From: Paucimonas sp.
GTDB lineage: Bacteria > Pseudomonadota > Gammaproteobacteria > Burkholderiales > Burkholderiaceae_D
Assembly: GCA_028292545.1 (NCBI GenBank)
Contig: JAQGMC010000118.1
Coordinates: forward strand, 1 to 64,000
Length of the DNA stretch: 64,000 nt
Reading direction: 5' to 3'
The number at the start of each line of letters is the position of its first letter. The stretch's first letter is position 1. Under the pieces are notes generated by a model, which ran no database searches, was not told the origin of the DNA, and saw only the letters and a list, made by a program, of their open reading frames with translations. The translations under genes and the position numbers were made by a program. Of this stretch, positions 47,323-57,158 are shown piece by piece.

Positions 47323-47889
47323 TTACTCGCGCGCCAACGCCAGGAATTCCGTTCGCATCGCAAGGTTGGGCTGCAGTTCACCCAGCATGGCGGAAGTGAC
47401 GGTTTCCTCGCCCGGCGTGCGTATGCCGCGGCTTTCCATGCACATGTGGCGGCAGCGCAGCACGACGCCGACCGCCTTCGGTTGCAGCGCCGCCATCAGC
47501 GCGTTGGCGATCTGGCTGGTCATGCGTTCCTGCACCTGCAAGCGCTTGGCGAAACAGTCCACCAGGCGCGTCAGCTTGGACAAGCCGACGATGCGGCCGT
47601 CCGGCACATAGCCCACCGTGGCGGTCCCGAAGAAGGGCGCAAGATGGTGCTCGCAATGGCTGTACACCGGTATGCCGCGCACCACGATCAATTCGTTGTA
47701 TTCCTCCGCGCCATCTTCGAACGACTTCAGGATCTCATCTGGATCCTGGCGGTAACCGGAGGTCCAGTGTACCCAGGCGCGCGCAACCCGCTCCGGCGTA
47801 TCGGACAAGCCGGGGCGATCCGGGTCTTCGCCCAGACTAAGGATGAAACGGCGCCAATCACCAGGTGAGAAGCTGGCATCGTGGATCAT
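47323..47889 (-). CDS. folE: GTP cyclohydrolase I
   Basis: SHCEHHLAPFFGTATVGYVPDGRIVGLSKLTRLVDCFAKRLQVQERMTSQIA. Confidence 0.93.
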   Translation of the reverse strand: MIHDASFSPGDWRRFILSLGEDPDRPGLSDTPERVARAWVHWTSGYRQDPDEILKSFEDGAEEYNELIVVRGIPVYSHCEHHLAPFFGTATVGYVPDGRIVGLSKLTRLVDCFAKRLQVQERMTSQIANALMAALQPKAVGVVLRCRHMCMESRGIRTPGEETVTSAMLGELQPNLAMRTEFLALARE

Positions 47890-48014
47890 GATTTCTCCGC
47901 CGCGGTGTGAGCAATCGGGGCGCCGCCCGCGCACAGCGCAACGGCGGATATGAGCGGTCCGCCCAGGCGACTTTGCACCGGACGCGGCCAGGACCGCGCC
48001 CGGTACATGCCGGG

Positions 48015-48533
48015 TCAGTGGCGCGCCGCAGGGCGACGTGACTTGCTTTTCGTGTCCTTGGCGGCCAGCAGGTTTGCGCCCTGGCTTTCCTTGGACTGCA
48101 GGATTTCCTCGCCCAATGCCTCCATGTCCACTTTGGCTTTCTTTGCCTTGGGGAACATCTCCTTCTCTTCTTCCTTCACATGGTGGTCGACGTATTCGCC
48201 CAGCACCGTTACTTTGGCGTCGTACATCGGGTCGGACGGGTCCATCGCCTGGATCTGCTCGATCAAGTCCTTGGCGCTGGCGTGCTCGACCTCGGCTTCA
48301 TTCATCAGGTCGTCTTCCTCGATTGCCTCGCGCACGGCCGGATAGAAAATCTCTTCCTCCACGGTCGTGTGCATGATCAACTCGGCGCAGATTTGCTCGA
48401 CCAGTTCCTGTTTTTCTTCAGGCGACGCGTCTTCATGCATTTTCTCGAAGTCCTTGAACATCTTTTTCACTTTCTTGTGGTCTTCGGTGAGCAGATCGAT
48501 TGCGTCGTCGCCCGCTTTTTTGCTCGCAGCCAT
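48015..48533 (-). CDS. Hemerythrin domain-containing protein
   Basis: AIDLLTEDHKKVKKMFKDFEKM, HTTVEEEIFYPAV, VDHHVKEEEKEMFPKAKK. Confidence 0.92.
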   Translation of the reverse strand: MAASKKAGDDAIDLLTEDHKKVKKMFKDFEKMHEDASPEEKQELVEQICAELIMHTTVEEEIFYPAVREAIEEDDLMNEAEVEHASAKDLIEQIQAMDPSDPMYDAKVTVLGEYVDHHVKEEEKEMFPKAKKAKVDMEALGEEILQSKESQGANLLAAKDTKSKSRRPAARH

Positions 48534-48731
48534 GTTGATTCTCCATTCCTGGTTGAAAGACTTGTTGGAGCCGCTCGCCGCCCCCGGCGTTCCCCCTGAA
48601 CCGGGTCGGCAAGCGCGTCAATGCCAGGCCGCACGACATTGCTCAAGTGGGCGCGGGCGTTTGGCGAGCCGCCAAGCGGTTCAGGAAACTCCAGGGACTG
48701 GCCAGGGTCGGTTTCAGCTGGAGGACGGCAT

Positions 48732-49511
48732 ATGCAGGCAGGCAAACAAAAATGGCCCCAACGTATCTGGGTAGTGCGGCATGGCCAGAGTGCGGGCAAT
48801 GTCGCGCGTGACGAAGCGGAGGCGGCCGGCGTGCCGCATATCGACATCGCCACCCGCGACATGGACGTGCCGCTGTCGGCCCTGGGAGAACAGCAGGCGC
48901 GCGTGCTCGGACGCTGGTTTGGCGCGCTGCCCGAGGCTGAAAGGCCGGGCGTCGTGCTCTACTCGCCCTATACACGAGTGCGCCAGACCGCCGACCTGGT
49001 GCTGGCGGAGGCCGGGCTGGACAACGGCGCGCGCGTGGTACGGATTGCAGACGAGAGGCTAAGGGAAAAGGAATTCGGGGTACTCGACCGCCTGACTCGC
49101 GTGGGCATATTGCAGACCTGGCCTGCGCTCAGCGAGCAGCGTTCGCATGTGGGCAAGTTCTATTTCCGTCCCCCGGGCGGGGAAAGCTGGTGCGATGTGA
49201 TATTGCGCCTGCGCAGCATGCTTGACACCATCATCCGGGAATACGCGCGTGAAAACGTGTTGATAGTCGGCCATCAAGTCATCGTGAATTGCCTGCGCTA
49301 CCTGTTGGAACGGCTGGAAGAGCAGGAGATCATGGCCATCGACCGCCGGCAAGACGTGCCGAACTGCTCGGTCACTTCCTACGAATTCGATCCCCTGCTC
49401 GGTCGCAATGGCAAGCTGGCGCTGCGACTGGTCAATTTTGTCGCCCCGCTGGAAGCCGCGGGTGCCTGCGTGACCAGCGCGCGCGACATGCCGGCAGCAC
49501 CGAAAAGCTGA
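48732..49511 (+). CDS. Histidine phosphatase family protein
   Basis: IWVVRHGQSAGNVARDEA, ALGEQQARVLGRWF, VGHQVIVNCLRYLL. Confidence 0.88.
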   Translation: MQAGKQKWPQRIWVVRHGQSAGNVARDEAEAAGVPHIDIATRDMDVPLSALGEQQARVLGRWFGALPEAERPGVVLYSPYTRVRQTADLVLAEAGLDNGARVVRIADERLREKEFGVLDRLTRVGILQTWPALSEQRSHVGKFYFRPPGGESWCDVILRLRSMLDTIIREYARENVLIVGHQVIVNCLRYLLERLEEQEIMAIDRRQDVPNCSVTSYEFDPLLGRNGKLALRLVNFVAPLEAAGACVTSARDMPAAPKS

Positions 49512-49637
49512 AAGCTGGAAACCTGTCGCCAAAAACGGGTATCTTTTTGCATGGAACCGATCTTCGCCCGCCGTTACATACCCGGCTCAGTAGCAAGATT
49601 GACGTTGCTGCGTGTCCATAGAAAAAGGAGAACCGTC

Positions 49638-50216
49638 ATGACCACCAGGATTCCCGCCCAGCCGCCAAAAACCCCCGTGCTGCCAGCACAGGCGGGCCCT
49701 ACCCTGATCACCGTTGCGCCCCTTCCGTCGAGTTCGCCGGTGGTCTCCAGCAAGCCGCGCCCCAGCCTGCCCCAGCTCGGCGGCATGAACAATGCGCTTG
49801 ATAATGATTTCCTTGAGATGAGCCAGTCCGATACGACGGCCCTCGTGGAAATGCTTTCCGGAACCTTGGCCGAGATTGAAGGCGAAGGCAAGCCAGCCCA
49901 AGGCGCTGCCCGCGAGCGTCCTGAGGTGCGCGCCGCCTGCCACCGCATGCGCAGCTTCATGGCAGCTTACCTGATCGGCCCGCGCGCCATGAAAGCCGAA
50001 GATCATGCCTTGCTGTCGCAATTTGCCAAACTGTGGACCCATCCAAGTACTGTGGAAAAGCGGGCGCAAGCCAAGCAAGAGTTCCTGCAAAACGCCAAAG
50101 GTGCGAACCTCGATTTTGGCGCCGGCTTCGACAACTTCGTCGCCAGTCTCCTGCGTCAAACTGGGTCCTCCGGCGTGACCATGTCCAGCCGCAGTACTCC
50201 TAACCCGAGAAATTGA
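49638..50216 (+). CDS. Hypothetical protein with disordered Pro/Ser-rich N-terminus, candidate secreted substrate
   Basis: MTTRIPAQPPKTPVLPAQAGPTLITVAPLPSSSPVVSSKPRPSLPQLGG then helical domain; SD aaaggagaa; upstream of CesT-like gene. Confidence 0.6.
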   Translation: MTTRIPAQPPKTPVLPAQAGPTLITVAPLPSSSPVVSSKPRPSLPQLGGMNNALDNDFLEMSQSDTTALVEMLSGTLAEIEGEGKPAQGAARERPEVRAACHRMRSFMAAYLIGPRAMKAEDHALLSQFAKLWTHPSTVEKRAQAKQEFLQNAKGANLDFGAGFDNFVASLLRQTGSSGVTMSSRSTPNPRN

Positions 50217-50312
50217 ACGACAAATAAAGTCCGTTCATTGGTGAACATGTTCGATATTGGAACCGGAATCCGGGTTTTGTTACTCAGATGATGGTGAATT
50301 GGCGATGCCGCG

Positions 50313-50332
50313 CCCTGGCTGGCCAGCCAGGG
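50313..50332. repeat. 20-bp perfect palindrome upstream of CesT-like gene
   Basis: CCCTGGCTGG|CCAGCCAGGG, 48 nt before the ATG at 50381. Confidence 0.85.
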
Positions 50333-50380
50333 GTGCGGTAGCCGCCTTCCGATAAGAACCACTCTGCGAAGAGGAAGAAC

Positions 50381-50845
50381 ATGTCCATCAGTCTCGAGCT
50401 GACCCAGATGCTTATGCAGGAACTGGGTCCGCAAACGCCGGAAATCGACGCCGTATTGCAGCAAGACGATAGCAACTGGGTATTGGTTTTCGAGGATGAA
50501 ACCTCGATCGTCGTCGAATGGGCTGACACGCCGGCGCGGCTGGTCCTGACATCTAGCCTGGGGCGCGCGAACGAGGATGCGCAACTGGGCATTTACGAGA
50601 CGCTGCTTTCCTACAACCTGCTGTGGCAGGAAACCGGCGGTGTGCGCATGGCCATCGATGGCCCGCAAGGTGAAGTGATGATGATCTACGACCTGTTCGA
50701 CGATCACCTGACTGTCGCCGACCTGCAGACCGTGGTGCTGAACCTGACCAGCATCGCCGGCATCTGGCGCGACTATGTGCGCAAAGACCCGCGTAATTCA
50801 TCGCTGCCGCCGATTGGCAACGAAAGCGTCCACCTGCGCGCGTGA
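50381..50845 (+). CDS. CesT-family type III secretion chaperone-like protein
   Basis: LTQMLMQELG...VLVFEDETSIVVEW...RLVLTSSLGRANEDAQLGIYETLLSYNLLWQETGGVRMAIDGPQGEVMMIYDL: class I chaperone layout. Confidence 0.7.
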   Translation: MSISLELTQMLMQELGPQTPEIDAVLQQDDSNWVLVFEDETSIVVEWADTPARLVLTSSLGRANEDAQLGIYETLLSYNLLWQETGGVRMAIDGPQGEVMMIYDLFDDHLTVADLQTVVLNLTSIAGIWRDYVRKDPRNSSLPPIGNESVHLRA

Positions 50846-50849
50846 AGCC

Positions 50850-51167
50850 ATGAGCCAGATCTCGAATCCAGCAGTCCAGCCCGGCGCCCCGGCGCGCAGC
50901 CTTGAGAAGCTTGCCGATACCGGCCCCTTGCGCATTGCCGACACCACTGTCAAGCCTGCCGAAGAGCCCGCCGTCTTCGAAAGGCCGCGCCTGCACAATG
51001 CCTACCAGATGCCCGTTGCCCAAGACCCCGGGGATGAGGACGGGCCCAAGGTCGCTCGGGTCGTGCTCAGGGGGCGGCCCGGCCTGACTGCCGGACTGGA
51101 ATGGATGGGCAGCCTGATTGACCACCTCGCCAAACCTGTTCCCGACAATCCCGGCGAGCAAGGCTGA
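50850..51167 (+). CDS. Hypothetical protein downstream of CesT-like chaperone
   Basis: MSQISNPAVQPGAPARSLEKLADTGPLRIADTTVKPAEEPAVFERPRLHNAYQ; begins 4 nt after the chaperone stop. Confidence 0.6.
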   Translation: MSQISNPAVQPGAPARSLEKLADTGPLRIADTTVKPAEEPAVFERPRLHNAYQMPVAQDPGDEDGPKVARVVLRGRPGLTAGLEWMGSLIDHLAKPVPDNPGEQG

Positions 51168-51200
51168 GTCCCGCGCCGGCGCGCCGCGCCGGCAGCATTG

Positions 51201-52124
51201 CTAGCGATCGATACCGTGAGCAAAGAATCCCTTGTCGATCGCCGTCATGATGGCGTCGATCGCGGGATGCTTGATTTTCCTTTCATTGGAAATCGCATAG
51301 AACTGTTCGGTCACGCGCGACATTTCGCCGACCGGACTGGCATTGAATTGTTCGAGCACATCCTTGGCCAGGGTTGATGGCGCCGGGAACAAACCCAGCC
51401 CGTTGCGACCGAAGGTGTTTAACAAGGCATTGTCATCGAACTCTCCCACGATATCCGGCCGTACCTCGTTCGCCTCGAACCAGTGGTCAAGCCTGCTGCG
51501 CACCGCGTTGTTACGGGTGGGAAGCAAGACTGGCGCGCCGTTGATGCTGCGCGGGAAGTCGTCCCGGTATTGACGCGCCAGCCGTTCCACGCCGAACAGG
51601 CTGATCTCGCTTTCCCCGAGCAAGTGGCTGAACACCCGCAAGGTGGTTCCATGCGGTACCGGGCGGTCAGTCAGCACCACGTCCAGCTTGTGCATCGACA
51701 GGTCGCCAAGCAGCGATTCAAAATTATCTTCATGGCAGACCAGCTTGACCTTTTCCGGCAGGGTCAGCGCCGCTTCCAGCAGGCGCGAAGAAATCAGCTT
51801 GGGCAGGGAATCCGAAATGCCGACGGTGAGGCGGATCGTGCGCTCGATGGACGAGCTGCCAAGTGCATCCACCAGCTGGCCGCCAAGCAGGAAAATCTGG
51901 TCCGCGAAACCAAGGGCTACCCGGCCTGCTTCAGTCAAGACCAGGCGCCGGCCCTGCGGCGCGAGCAGGGCCCGGCCCAGCGATTGTTCCAGCATCGACA
52001 GTTGCGCGCTGATGGTCTGGACGGCGACGTCGAGACGTTCGGCGGCGCGCGTGACGCTACCTTCCTTGGCCACGACCCAGAAGTAATACAAGTGGCGATA
52101 ATTGAGACCGGTCTGCTTGGACAT
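51201..52124 (-). CDS. LysR-family regulator, NhaR-like
   Basis: LNYRHLYYFWVVAKEGSVTRAAERLDVAVQTISAQLSMLEQSLGRALLAPQGRRLVLTEAGR. Confidence 0.88.
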   Translation of the reverse strand: MSKQTGLNYRHLYYFWVVAKEGSVTRAAERLDVAVQTISAQLSMLEQSLGRALLAPQGRRLVLTEAGRVALGFADQIFLLGGQLVDALGSSSIERTIRLTVGISDSLPKLISSRLLEAALTLPEKVKLVCHEDNFESLLGDLSMHKLDVVLTDRPVPHGTTLRVFSHLLGESEISLFGVERLARQYRDDFPRSINGAPVLLPTRNNAVRSRLDHWFEANEVRPDIVGEFDDNALLNTFGRNGLGLFPAPSTLAKDVLEQFNASPVGEMSRVTEQFYAISNERKIKHPAIDAIMTAIDKGFFAHGIDR

Positions 52125-52314
52125 GCTTCGGTTTTTACGAAATCAAACTTCAATTATCTTCGCTTTTACAAAAAATGGAAGCGGCTTAGCATACAAGCTC
52201 TTATCGGACGTTTGATCTCAAGTCCGCACCATGCCGGGACGCGGCTACACCTGTCCCGCGCCTGCCCACCTTTTCTCAGGAGCGACCGCCTGCGCGCGGC
52301 CGAACAATATAACA

Positions 52315-53106
52315 ATGGAATTGCTGACCGATCCGCAAATCTGGATTGCCTTCCTTACCCTGACTGCGCTGGAACTGGTGCTGGGCATCGACAACATTAT
52401 TTTCATCAGCATCCTGGTCGACAAGCTGCCGCCGGAGCAACGCGACCGCGCACGCAGGCTGGGCCTGTTCTTCGCCATGTTTTCGCGCATTGCGCTGCTG
52501 CTGGTGCTGGCCTGGATCGTCGGCCTGACCGCAACGCTGTTCACCGCCTTTAACCAGGATATTTCCGGCCGTGACCTGGTGCTGATCGTTGGCGGGCTGT
52601 TCTTGTTATGGAAGAGCGTTGGCGAAATTCACGAAACCATCGAAGGCGGAACGCATCCCACCACTGTTGCGAGCGCAGCGCAGGCCGGTTTCGCGGTGAT
52701 CCTGATGCAAATCCTGGTGATCGACGTCGTGTTCTCGCTCGATTCGATCATTACCGCCGTGGGCATGGTCGATGAAGTGGAAGTAATGATCGCGGCGGTG
52801 ATTGCCTCGGTCTCGCTGATGATGCTTTTTGCTGGCGCCATCGGCCGCTTCGTCTCTGGCCACAAGACCATCAAGATGCTGGCGCTGGCTTTCCTGGTCG
52901 TCATCGGCATGGTGCTGATCGCCGAAGGATTTGACCATCATGTGCCGAAGGGATACGTTTATGCAGCGATGGCTTTTTCCCTGGTCGTGGAAATGCTCAA
53001 TATCCGCATGCGCAAGAGTACGGCGCCGGTGAACCTGGTCGAGCCGGCCGAAGTCGCGCGTGCCGAACGTGGAATTCGTCGTGGGGCTGCTCCAGCCGAC
53101 AGCTGA
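52315..53106 (+). CDS. TerC family membrane protein
   Basis: WIAFLTLTALELVLGIDNIIFISILVDKLP, VIDVVFSLDSIITAVGM. Confidence 0.92.
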   Translation: MELLTDPQIWIAFLTLTALELVLGIDNIIFISILVDKLPPEQRDRARRLGLFFAMFSRIALLLVLAWIVGLTATLFTAFNQDISGRDLVLIVGGLFLLWKSVGEIHETIEGGTHPTTVASAAQAGFAVILMQILVIDVVFSLDSIITAVGMVDEVEVMIAAVIASVSLMMLFAGAIGRFVSGHKTIKMLALAFLVVIGMVLIAEGFDHHVPKGYVYAAMAFSLVVEMLNIRMRKSTAPVNLVEPAEVARAERGIRRGAAPADS

Positions 53107-53163
53107 AGCAGTGCCGTTCGTAGCAAGGAAGCCGTGGCGCTTCCATATTTTCCAGGAGAAAAC

Positions 53164-53421
53164 ATGAGGCTGGATATTTACCGTCGTCCGGAACAAGGGG
53201 GTCGTTATTCTTACCTCGCAGTGCCCGCCACCAGGCGCATTCCCGAGGAAGCCAACGCCATCGATTGGGAAAAAATGCATGACAGTGTCGATTTCGCCGA
53301 CAGCGACGCCGCTCTCGGAGAATTCCTCATCGATGACCCGGATGAACAGATTCGCAGCAAGGGTTACGCCATTACCAGCGTGCGCAAACTGGGCTTGATG
53401 GGCGCGCATCCGGAAACCTGA
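53164..53421 (+). CDS. Conserved small protein (DUF6139-like)
   Basis: MRLDIYRRPEQGGRYSYLAVPATRRIPEEANAIDWEKM; SD ccaggag upstream. Confidence 0.65.
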   Translation: MRLDIYRRPEQGGRYSYLAVPATRRIPEEANAIDWEKMHDSVDFADSDAALGEFLIDDPDEQIRSKGYAITSVRKLGLMGAHPET

Positions 53422-53538
53422 GGGAAACCTGAGATACGCCATGCAGTGACGGCCGCCCCCGGCTTCCGGGGCGGCCCTGAAGGCAGCAGGTTTTGGAAAC
53501 ATGCCTGCGCCGCCTTCACTTTCCTCATCGGTCCTGCC

Positions 53539-54552
53539 TTACACCTGCCCCCGCGCTGCCAACTCGCGTTTTATGTAGGCATAGAGCACGGGCGCAGCGA
53601 TCACACCCGGCAAGCCAAACATCGCTTCCATCAGCAGCATGGCGCTCAGCAATTCCCAGGCATGGGCATCGATCCTTGAGCCAATGATTTTAGCGTTAAG
53701 AAAATATTCCAGTTTGTGGATTACCACCAGGAAGCCGAGCGCAGCTGCGGCCACGGTGAGCGAATACGACATTGCAATGACGACGATGACAACGTTGGAT
53801 ATCAGGTTGCCCACCACCGGCAGCAAACCGACCACGAAGGTCACGATGATCATTGTCTTGCGCAGCGGCAGGTGCACGCCGGCCATCGGCAGCGCCACCA
53901 AAAGAAAGGCTGCGGTGAAGATGGCATTCAGCGCCGCAATGCGCACTTGGGCAAACACGATGCGTTCAAACGCATCGCACAGCGTGTCTACCCTGGCCTC
54001 GAGCGCAGATGTCAGCGGCGCACCGTCGCCGGGATCGGCCGAGTCGTAAGTTGCCGCCATGGCGCCGATGATCATGCCGACCAGGATATGCACCAGCGTT
54101 CGTCCTGCCTGTTCGCCAAATGTGCGCGCCCAGGCTGCATGGTCGCGCATCAATTCCATCAACTTCTGTTCCAGTTCTTCGACGCCGTAAGGCAGGACTT
54201 GGCGCAGCCATTCCGGAATCTCATTGCGCGAAGCAGCGATGATGTCCGCCATTTTTTTCAGCAGCACCGGCAGGCTGCCGGCTTCACTGCTGAAGAAGGT
54301 GATCAGCGCCCATACGGCCAGGCTGAGTACGAGCACGATCAATCCAGCCAGCACACCAACGGCCAGCAACTTCGCGCGCCGGGTGCTGGCGCGCCGGCCC
54401 CAGGCGGGCGCCATCATTTGCACCAGTGCATTGACAAGCAGGCCGGCGAACAGCGCCGCCACCAGGCCAAAGCGCAGCACGAGCAACAGCGCCGCGAAGG
54501 CCAGCAAGTAAGAAGCGATTTCCGGCGCGGTCAGTCTGGTTCGGGATTCCAT
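53539..54552 (-). CDS. AI-2E/PerM family transporter
   Basis: Multi-TM, about 337 aa; RIAALNAIFTAAFLLVALPMAGVHLPLRKTMIIVTFVVGLLPVVGNLISNVVIV. Confidence 0.88.
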   Translation of the reverse strand: MESRTRLTAPEIASYLLAFAALLLVLRFGLVAALFAGLLVNALVQMMAPAWGRRASTRRAKLLAVGVLAGLIVLVLSLAVWALITFFSSEAGSLPVLLKKMADIIAASRNEIPEWLRQVLPYGVEELEQKLMELMRDHAAWARTFGEQAGRTLVHILVGMIIGAMAATYDSADPGDGAPLTSALEARVDTLCDAFERIVFAQVRIAALNAIFTAAFLLVALPMAGVHLPLRKTMIIVTFVVGLLPVVGNLISNVVIVVIAMSYSLTVAAAALGFLVVIHKLEYFLNAKIIGSRIDAHAWELLSAMLLMEAMFGLPGVIAAPVLYAYIKRELAARGQV

Positions 54553-54779
54553 TTTTCAAAGGTAAGGACGGTTGCGTCGGCGTGCAGCGATGAAGGCTGC
54601 GCAAGTGCCACGATGGCGAACATAGTACCTTGGCCGGCGCCGAGATTCCGCATGCTGTATCGACGGCAACAACGGCAAGCTGCGTAGGCGCAATTCGCGC
54701 GCTGGCGTCCGGACTGCGCAAGGTGGGGCCAGGCAAGCTGGCGCATGATCGCTTTTGCTTCGTCCGCTCACTGAACAGA

Positions 54780-55886
54780 ATGAACCAAGTTTCTCCTGAT
54801 ATCACGGAAGCGATCGCTTACGTATTCCTGCCTTGGCTGGCTTTGGTCCAACATGTGCCCATGGTGGCGATTGCAGTGCAAGCCCTGCTCGCCTGGATTG
54901 TCGTATTCGTGCTGCATCGTTTCGGCACCCGGGTGCTGGCGCGCATGGCGGCCCCCTTTCCCTTTTCGCGCCGCATCGTGGCTTACGCCAACAAGGCGCT
55001 GCGGCTGGTCGCCTTCCTGCTGCTGTTGCAGGTCATATTGCGCAATAGTGCTGGCTCGCGGGCTGAAATGCAGACGCTGCAGCACTTGTCGGCATTGTTC
55101 CTGATCGCCTCCATTACTTGGCTGGCCGTGCGCACGGTGCGTGCGATCTCGGACTCGATCGTCGAGCTCAATCCAGCCACTGGACCTGACAACCTCGAGG
55201 CGCGTCGGGTGCAGACCCAGGCCAAGGTCTTGTCGCGCTCGGTGATGGTATTGATCCTGCTGATTGGCGCCGGCATGGCATTGTCCACTTTGCCGATGCT
55301 GCGCCAGCTGGGCACCAGCCTGCTGGCTTCGGCGGGCGTGGCGGGCTTGGTGGTGGGCTTCGCCGCCAAGCCCGTCCTGGGCAACCTGCTGGCCGGTATG
55401 CAATTGGCCGTGACCCAGCCGATACGCCTGGACGACGTCGTCATCGTGCAGAATGAATGGGGCTGGATCGAGGAAATCACCGGCACGTATGTCGTGGTCC
55501 GGATCTGGGACCAGCGGCGCTTGATCGTGCCGCTGCAATGGTTCATCGAAAACCCATTCCAGAACTGGACCCGCTCCAATGCCGAGTTGCTGGGCACGGT
55601 CGAGATCTGGGTCGATTATTCCCTGCCGGTCGAGGAAATCCGCCAGGCCGCCGTGCGTTTTTGCCAGGCCGCGCCGGAATGGGATGGACGCTTGTGCCTG
55701 ACCCAGGTCATCGATGCCAGCGATCGCGCCATGCGCCTGCGCGTGCTCGTGAGTGCACCGGATGCGGGCCTGTGCTGGGATTTGCGCTGCCGTATGCGCG
55801 AGCAGTTGCTCACTTATATCAACGAAAAGTATCCGGGCGCGCTTCCACGCATGCGCACAACGACCATCGGCGACCCGCATGACTGA
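54780..55886 (+). CDS. Mechanosensitive (MscS-like) ion channel family protein
   Basis: LLASAGVAGLVVGFAAKPVLGNLLAGMQLAVTQPIRLDDVVIVQNEWGWIEEITGTYVVVRIWDQRRLIVPLQWF. Confidence 0.9.
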   Translation: MNQVSPDITEAIAYVFLPWLALVQHVPMVAIAVQALLAWIVVFVLHRFGTRVLARMAAPFPFSRRIVAYANKALRLVAFLLLLQVILRNSAGSRAEMQTLQHLSALFLIASITWLAVRTVRAISDSIVELNPATGPDNLEARRVQTQAKVLSRSVMVLILLIGAGMALSTLPMLRQLGTSLLASAGVAGLVVGFAAKPVLGNLLAGMQLAVTQPIRLDDVVIVQNEWGWIEEITGTYVVVRIWDQRRLIVPLQWFIENPFQNWTRSNAELLGTVEIWVDYSLPVEEIRQAAVRFCQAAPEWDGRLCLTQVIDASDRAMRLRVLVSAPDAGLCWDLRCRMREQLLTYINEKYPGALPRMRTTTIGDPHD

Positions 55887-55919
55887 CCTGGCGCACTGTC
55901 GCCCGTTTGCGCAGCCCGC

Positions 55920-56642
55920 CTAGAACAATCCCGGCGGCGGGCTTGGCTCTTCGGCTTCGGGCAGCGCAACGGCTGCTATCAAGTCGGGGCCTTCATTGCC
56001 GGCATGATTCACGCGCTTGCTGACTGGGTACCAGGCAAATTCATCGGCCGGCCGGCTCATGCTGCGCGCAAGCTGTTGCGCCGGTTCCGGCGCCAGGTCG
56101 GGATCGAGCCAGAGCGCTGCATCGGCAGCATCCAGCACCACCGGCCGGCGGTCGTGCACGTCGACCATGCCGGCGTCGGCTGCGGCCGTGACAATCGCAA
56201 AGCCGCTGCCCTTGGCCGGGTCGCGATCAGGACGCAGGTTGGCCAGCGCGGCCAGGAACATGGGTTTGTCGTTTGCGAGCTTGATGTACCACGGTTGTTT
56301 GTGCCCCGGCTTGCCGGTCCATTCATACCAGCCATCGGCTGGCACGATGACGCGGCCCTTTTTCCATAGGCCAGCAAAAAAGCGGCCGCTGGCCGCTTTT
56401 TCAATCCGCGCATTGATGGCAAAAGGCATACCTTTATCAGCCGCCCAGTGCGGCCGGTAACCCCAGTGCAGGCGGTCGACATGGTTAGCGCCATCGGGCA
56501 ACTGGTGTAGCAACAGGGGTGTGGTGCCGGGAGGCGTGTTGTAGCGCGGGGGACCGGCCAGTTCCAGGCCATCGGCTGCGTCCCAGCCGATGGCGTGCAT
56601 GTATTCGTCCGGCGTCCTGCGTTGCGAGATACGTCCGCACAT
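55920..56642 (-). CDS. SOS response-associated peptidase (YedK/HMCES family)
   Basis: Starts MCGRISQ; NARIEKA, CIVPADGWYEW-like RVIVPADGWYEWTG, HDRRPVVL. Confidence 0.92.
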   Translation of the reverse strand: MCGRISQRRTPDEYMHAIGWDAADGLELAGPPRYNTPPGTTPLLLHQLPDGANHVDRLHWGYRPHWAADKGMPFAINARIEKAASGRFFAGLWKKGRVIVPADGWYEWTGKPGHKQPWYIKLANDKPMFLAALANLRPDRDPAKGSGFAIVTAAADAGMVDVHDRRPVVLDAADAALWLDPDLAPEPAQQLARSMSRPADEFAWYPVSKRVNHAGNEGPDLIAAVALPEAEEPSPPPGLF

Positions 56643-56760
56643 GCTGGCCCAAGCCTTGATGAGTGTCTGACCAGGCACAGGCTAACCCGTGCGCCGCCAG
56701 CCTACAAGTATCTGCACCGCTGCGGTGCGGTGGTTCGGACTGATGCAGCGCAGTGTGCAC

Positions 56761-56868
56761 TCAGTTGACGCTGTCGAAGTCCCCCAGCAAATCAACGACC
56801 ACGACCAGCATGCTGGTCACGATGGCGGCAACCGCCATGATCAGGACAGTGATGACGACGGAATTCAT
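56761..56868 (-). CDS. Small single-TM protein (35 aa), below the ORF-track cutoff
   Basis: MNSVVITVLIMAVAAIVTSMLVVVVDLLGDFDSVN*; SD-like GGGAGG just upstream of the ATG. Confidence 0.55.
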   Translation of the reverse strand: MNSVVITVLIMAVAAIVTSMLVVVVDLLGDFDSVN

Positions 56869-57158
56869 GGTGGCCCCCCTCCCGGAATTTTGCACTGGTG
56901 CACAAAACGTTTTCATTATTGGCACTGTGCACGGGAACAAAATTGCGGCATCTCAACTCCCATCTATACGTGTGCGCTGATTCACGGATACAACACGCAG
57001 GCTGAGCTTGCCTGCGTGCGGGTGAGTGCGATCGGACGGGGGCTAGGGCTCTTGTTGCACATCAAAGAATCGCATGGTTGCAGGAAATATGGAGAAACCA
57101 TCCTGTCCCTAGGTCAGCACAAGAAATAATTCCGAAACTACATCGAAAGCGAGAATCC

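Noticed and set aside
53716-54687. 323-aa plus-strand ORF opposite the AI-2E family gene
   Set aside because: Antisense shadow; His/Gln-rich low-complexity translation.
54768-55880. 370-aa minus-strand ORF opposite the MscS-like gene
   Set aside because: Antisense shadow ORF; the plus strand has canonical MscS motifs.
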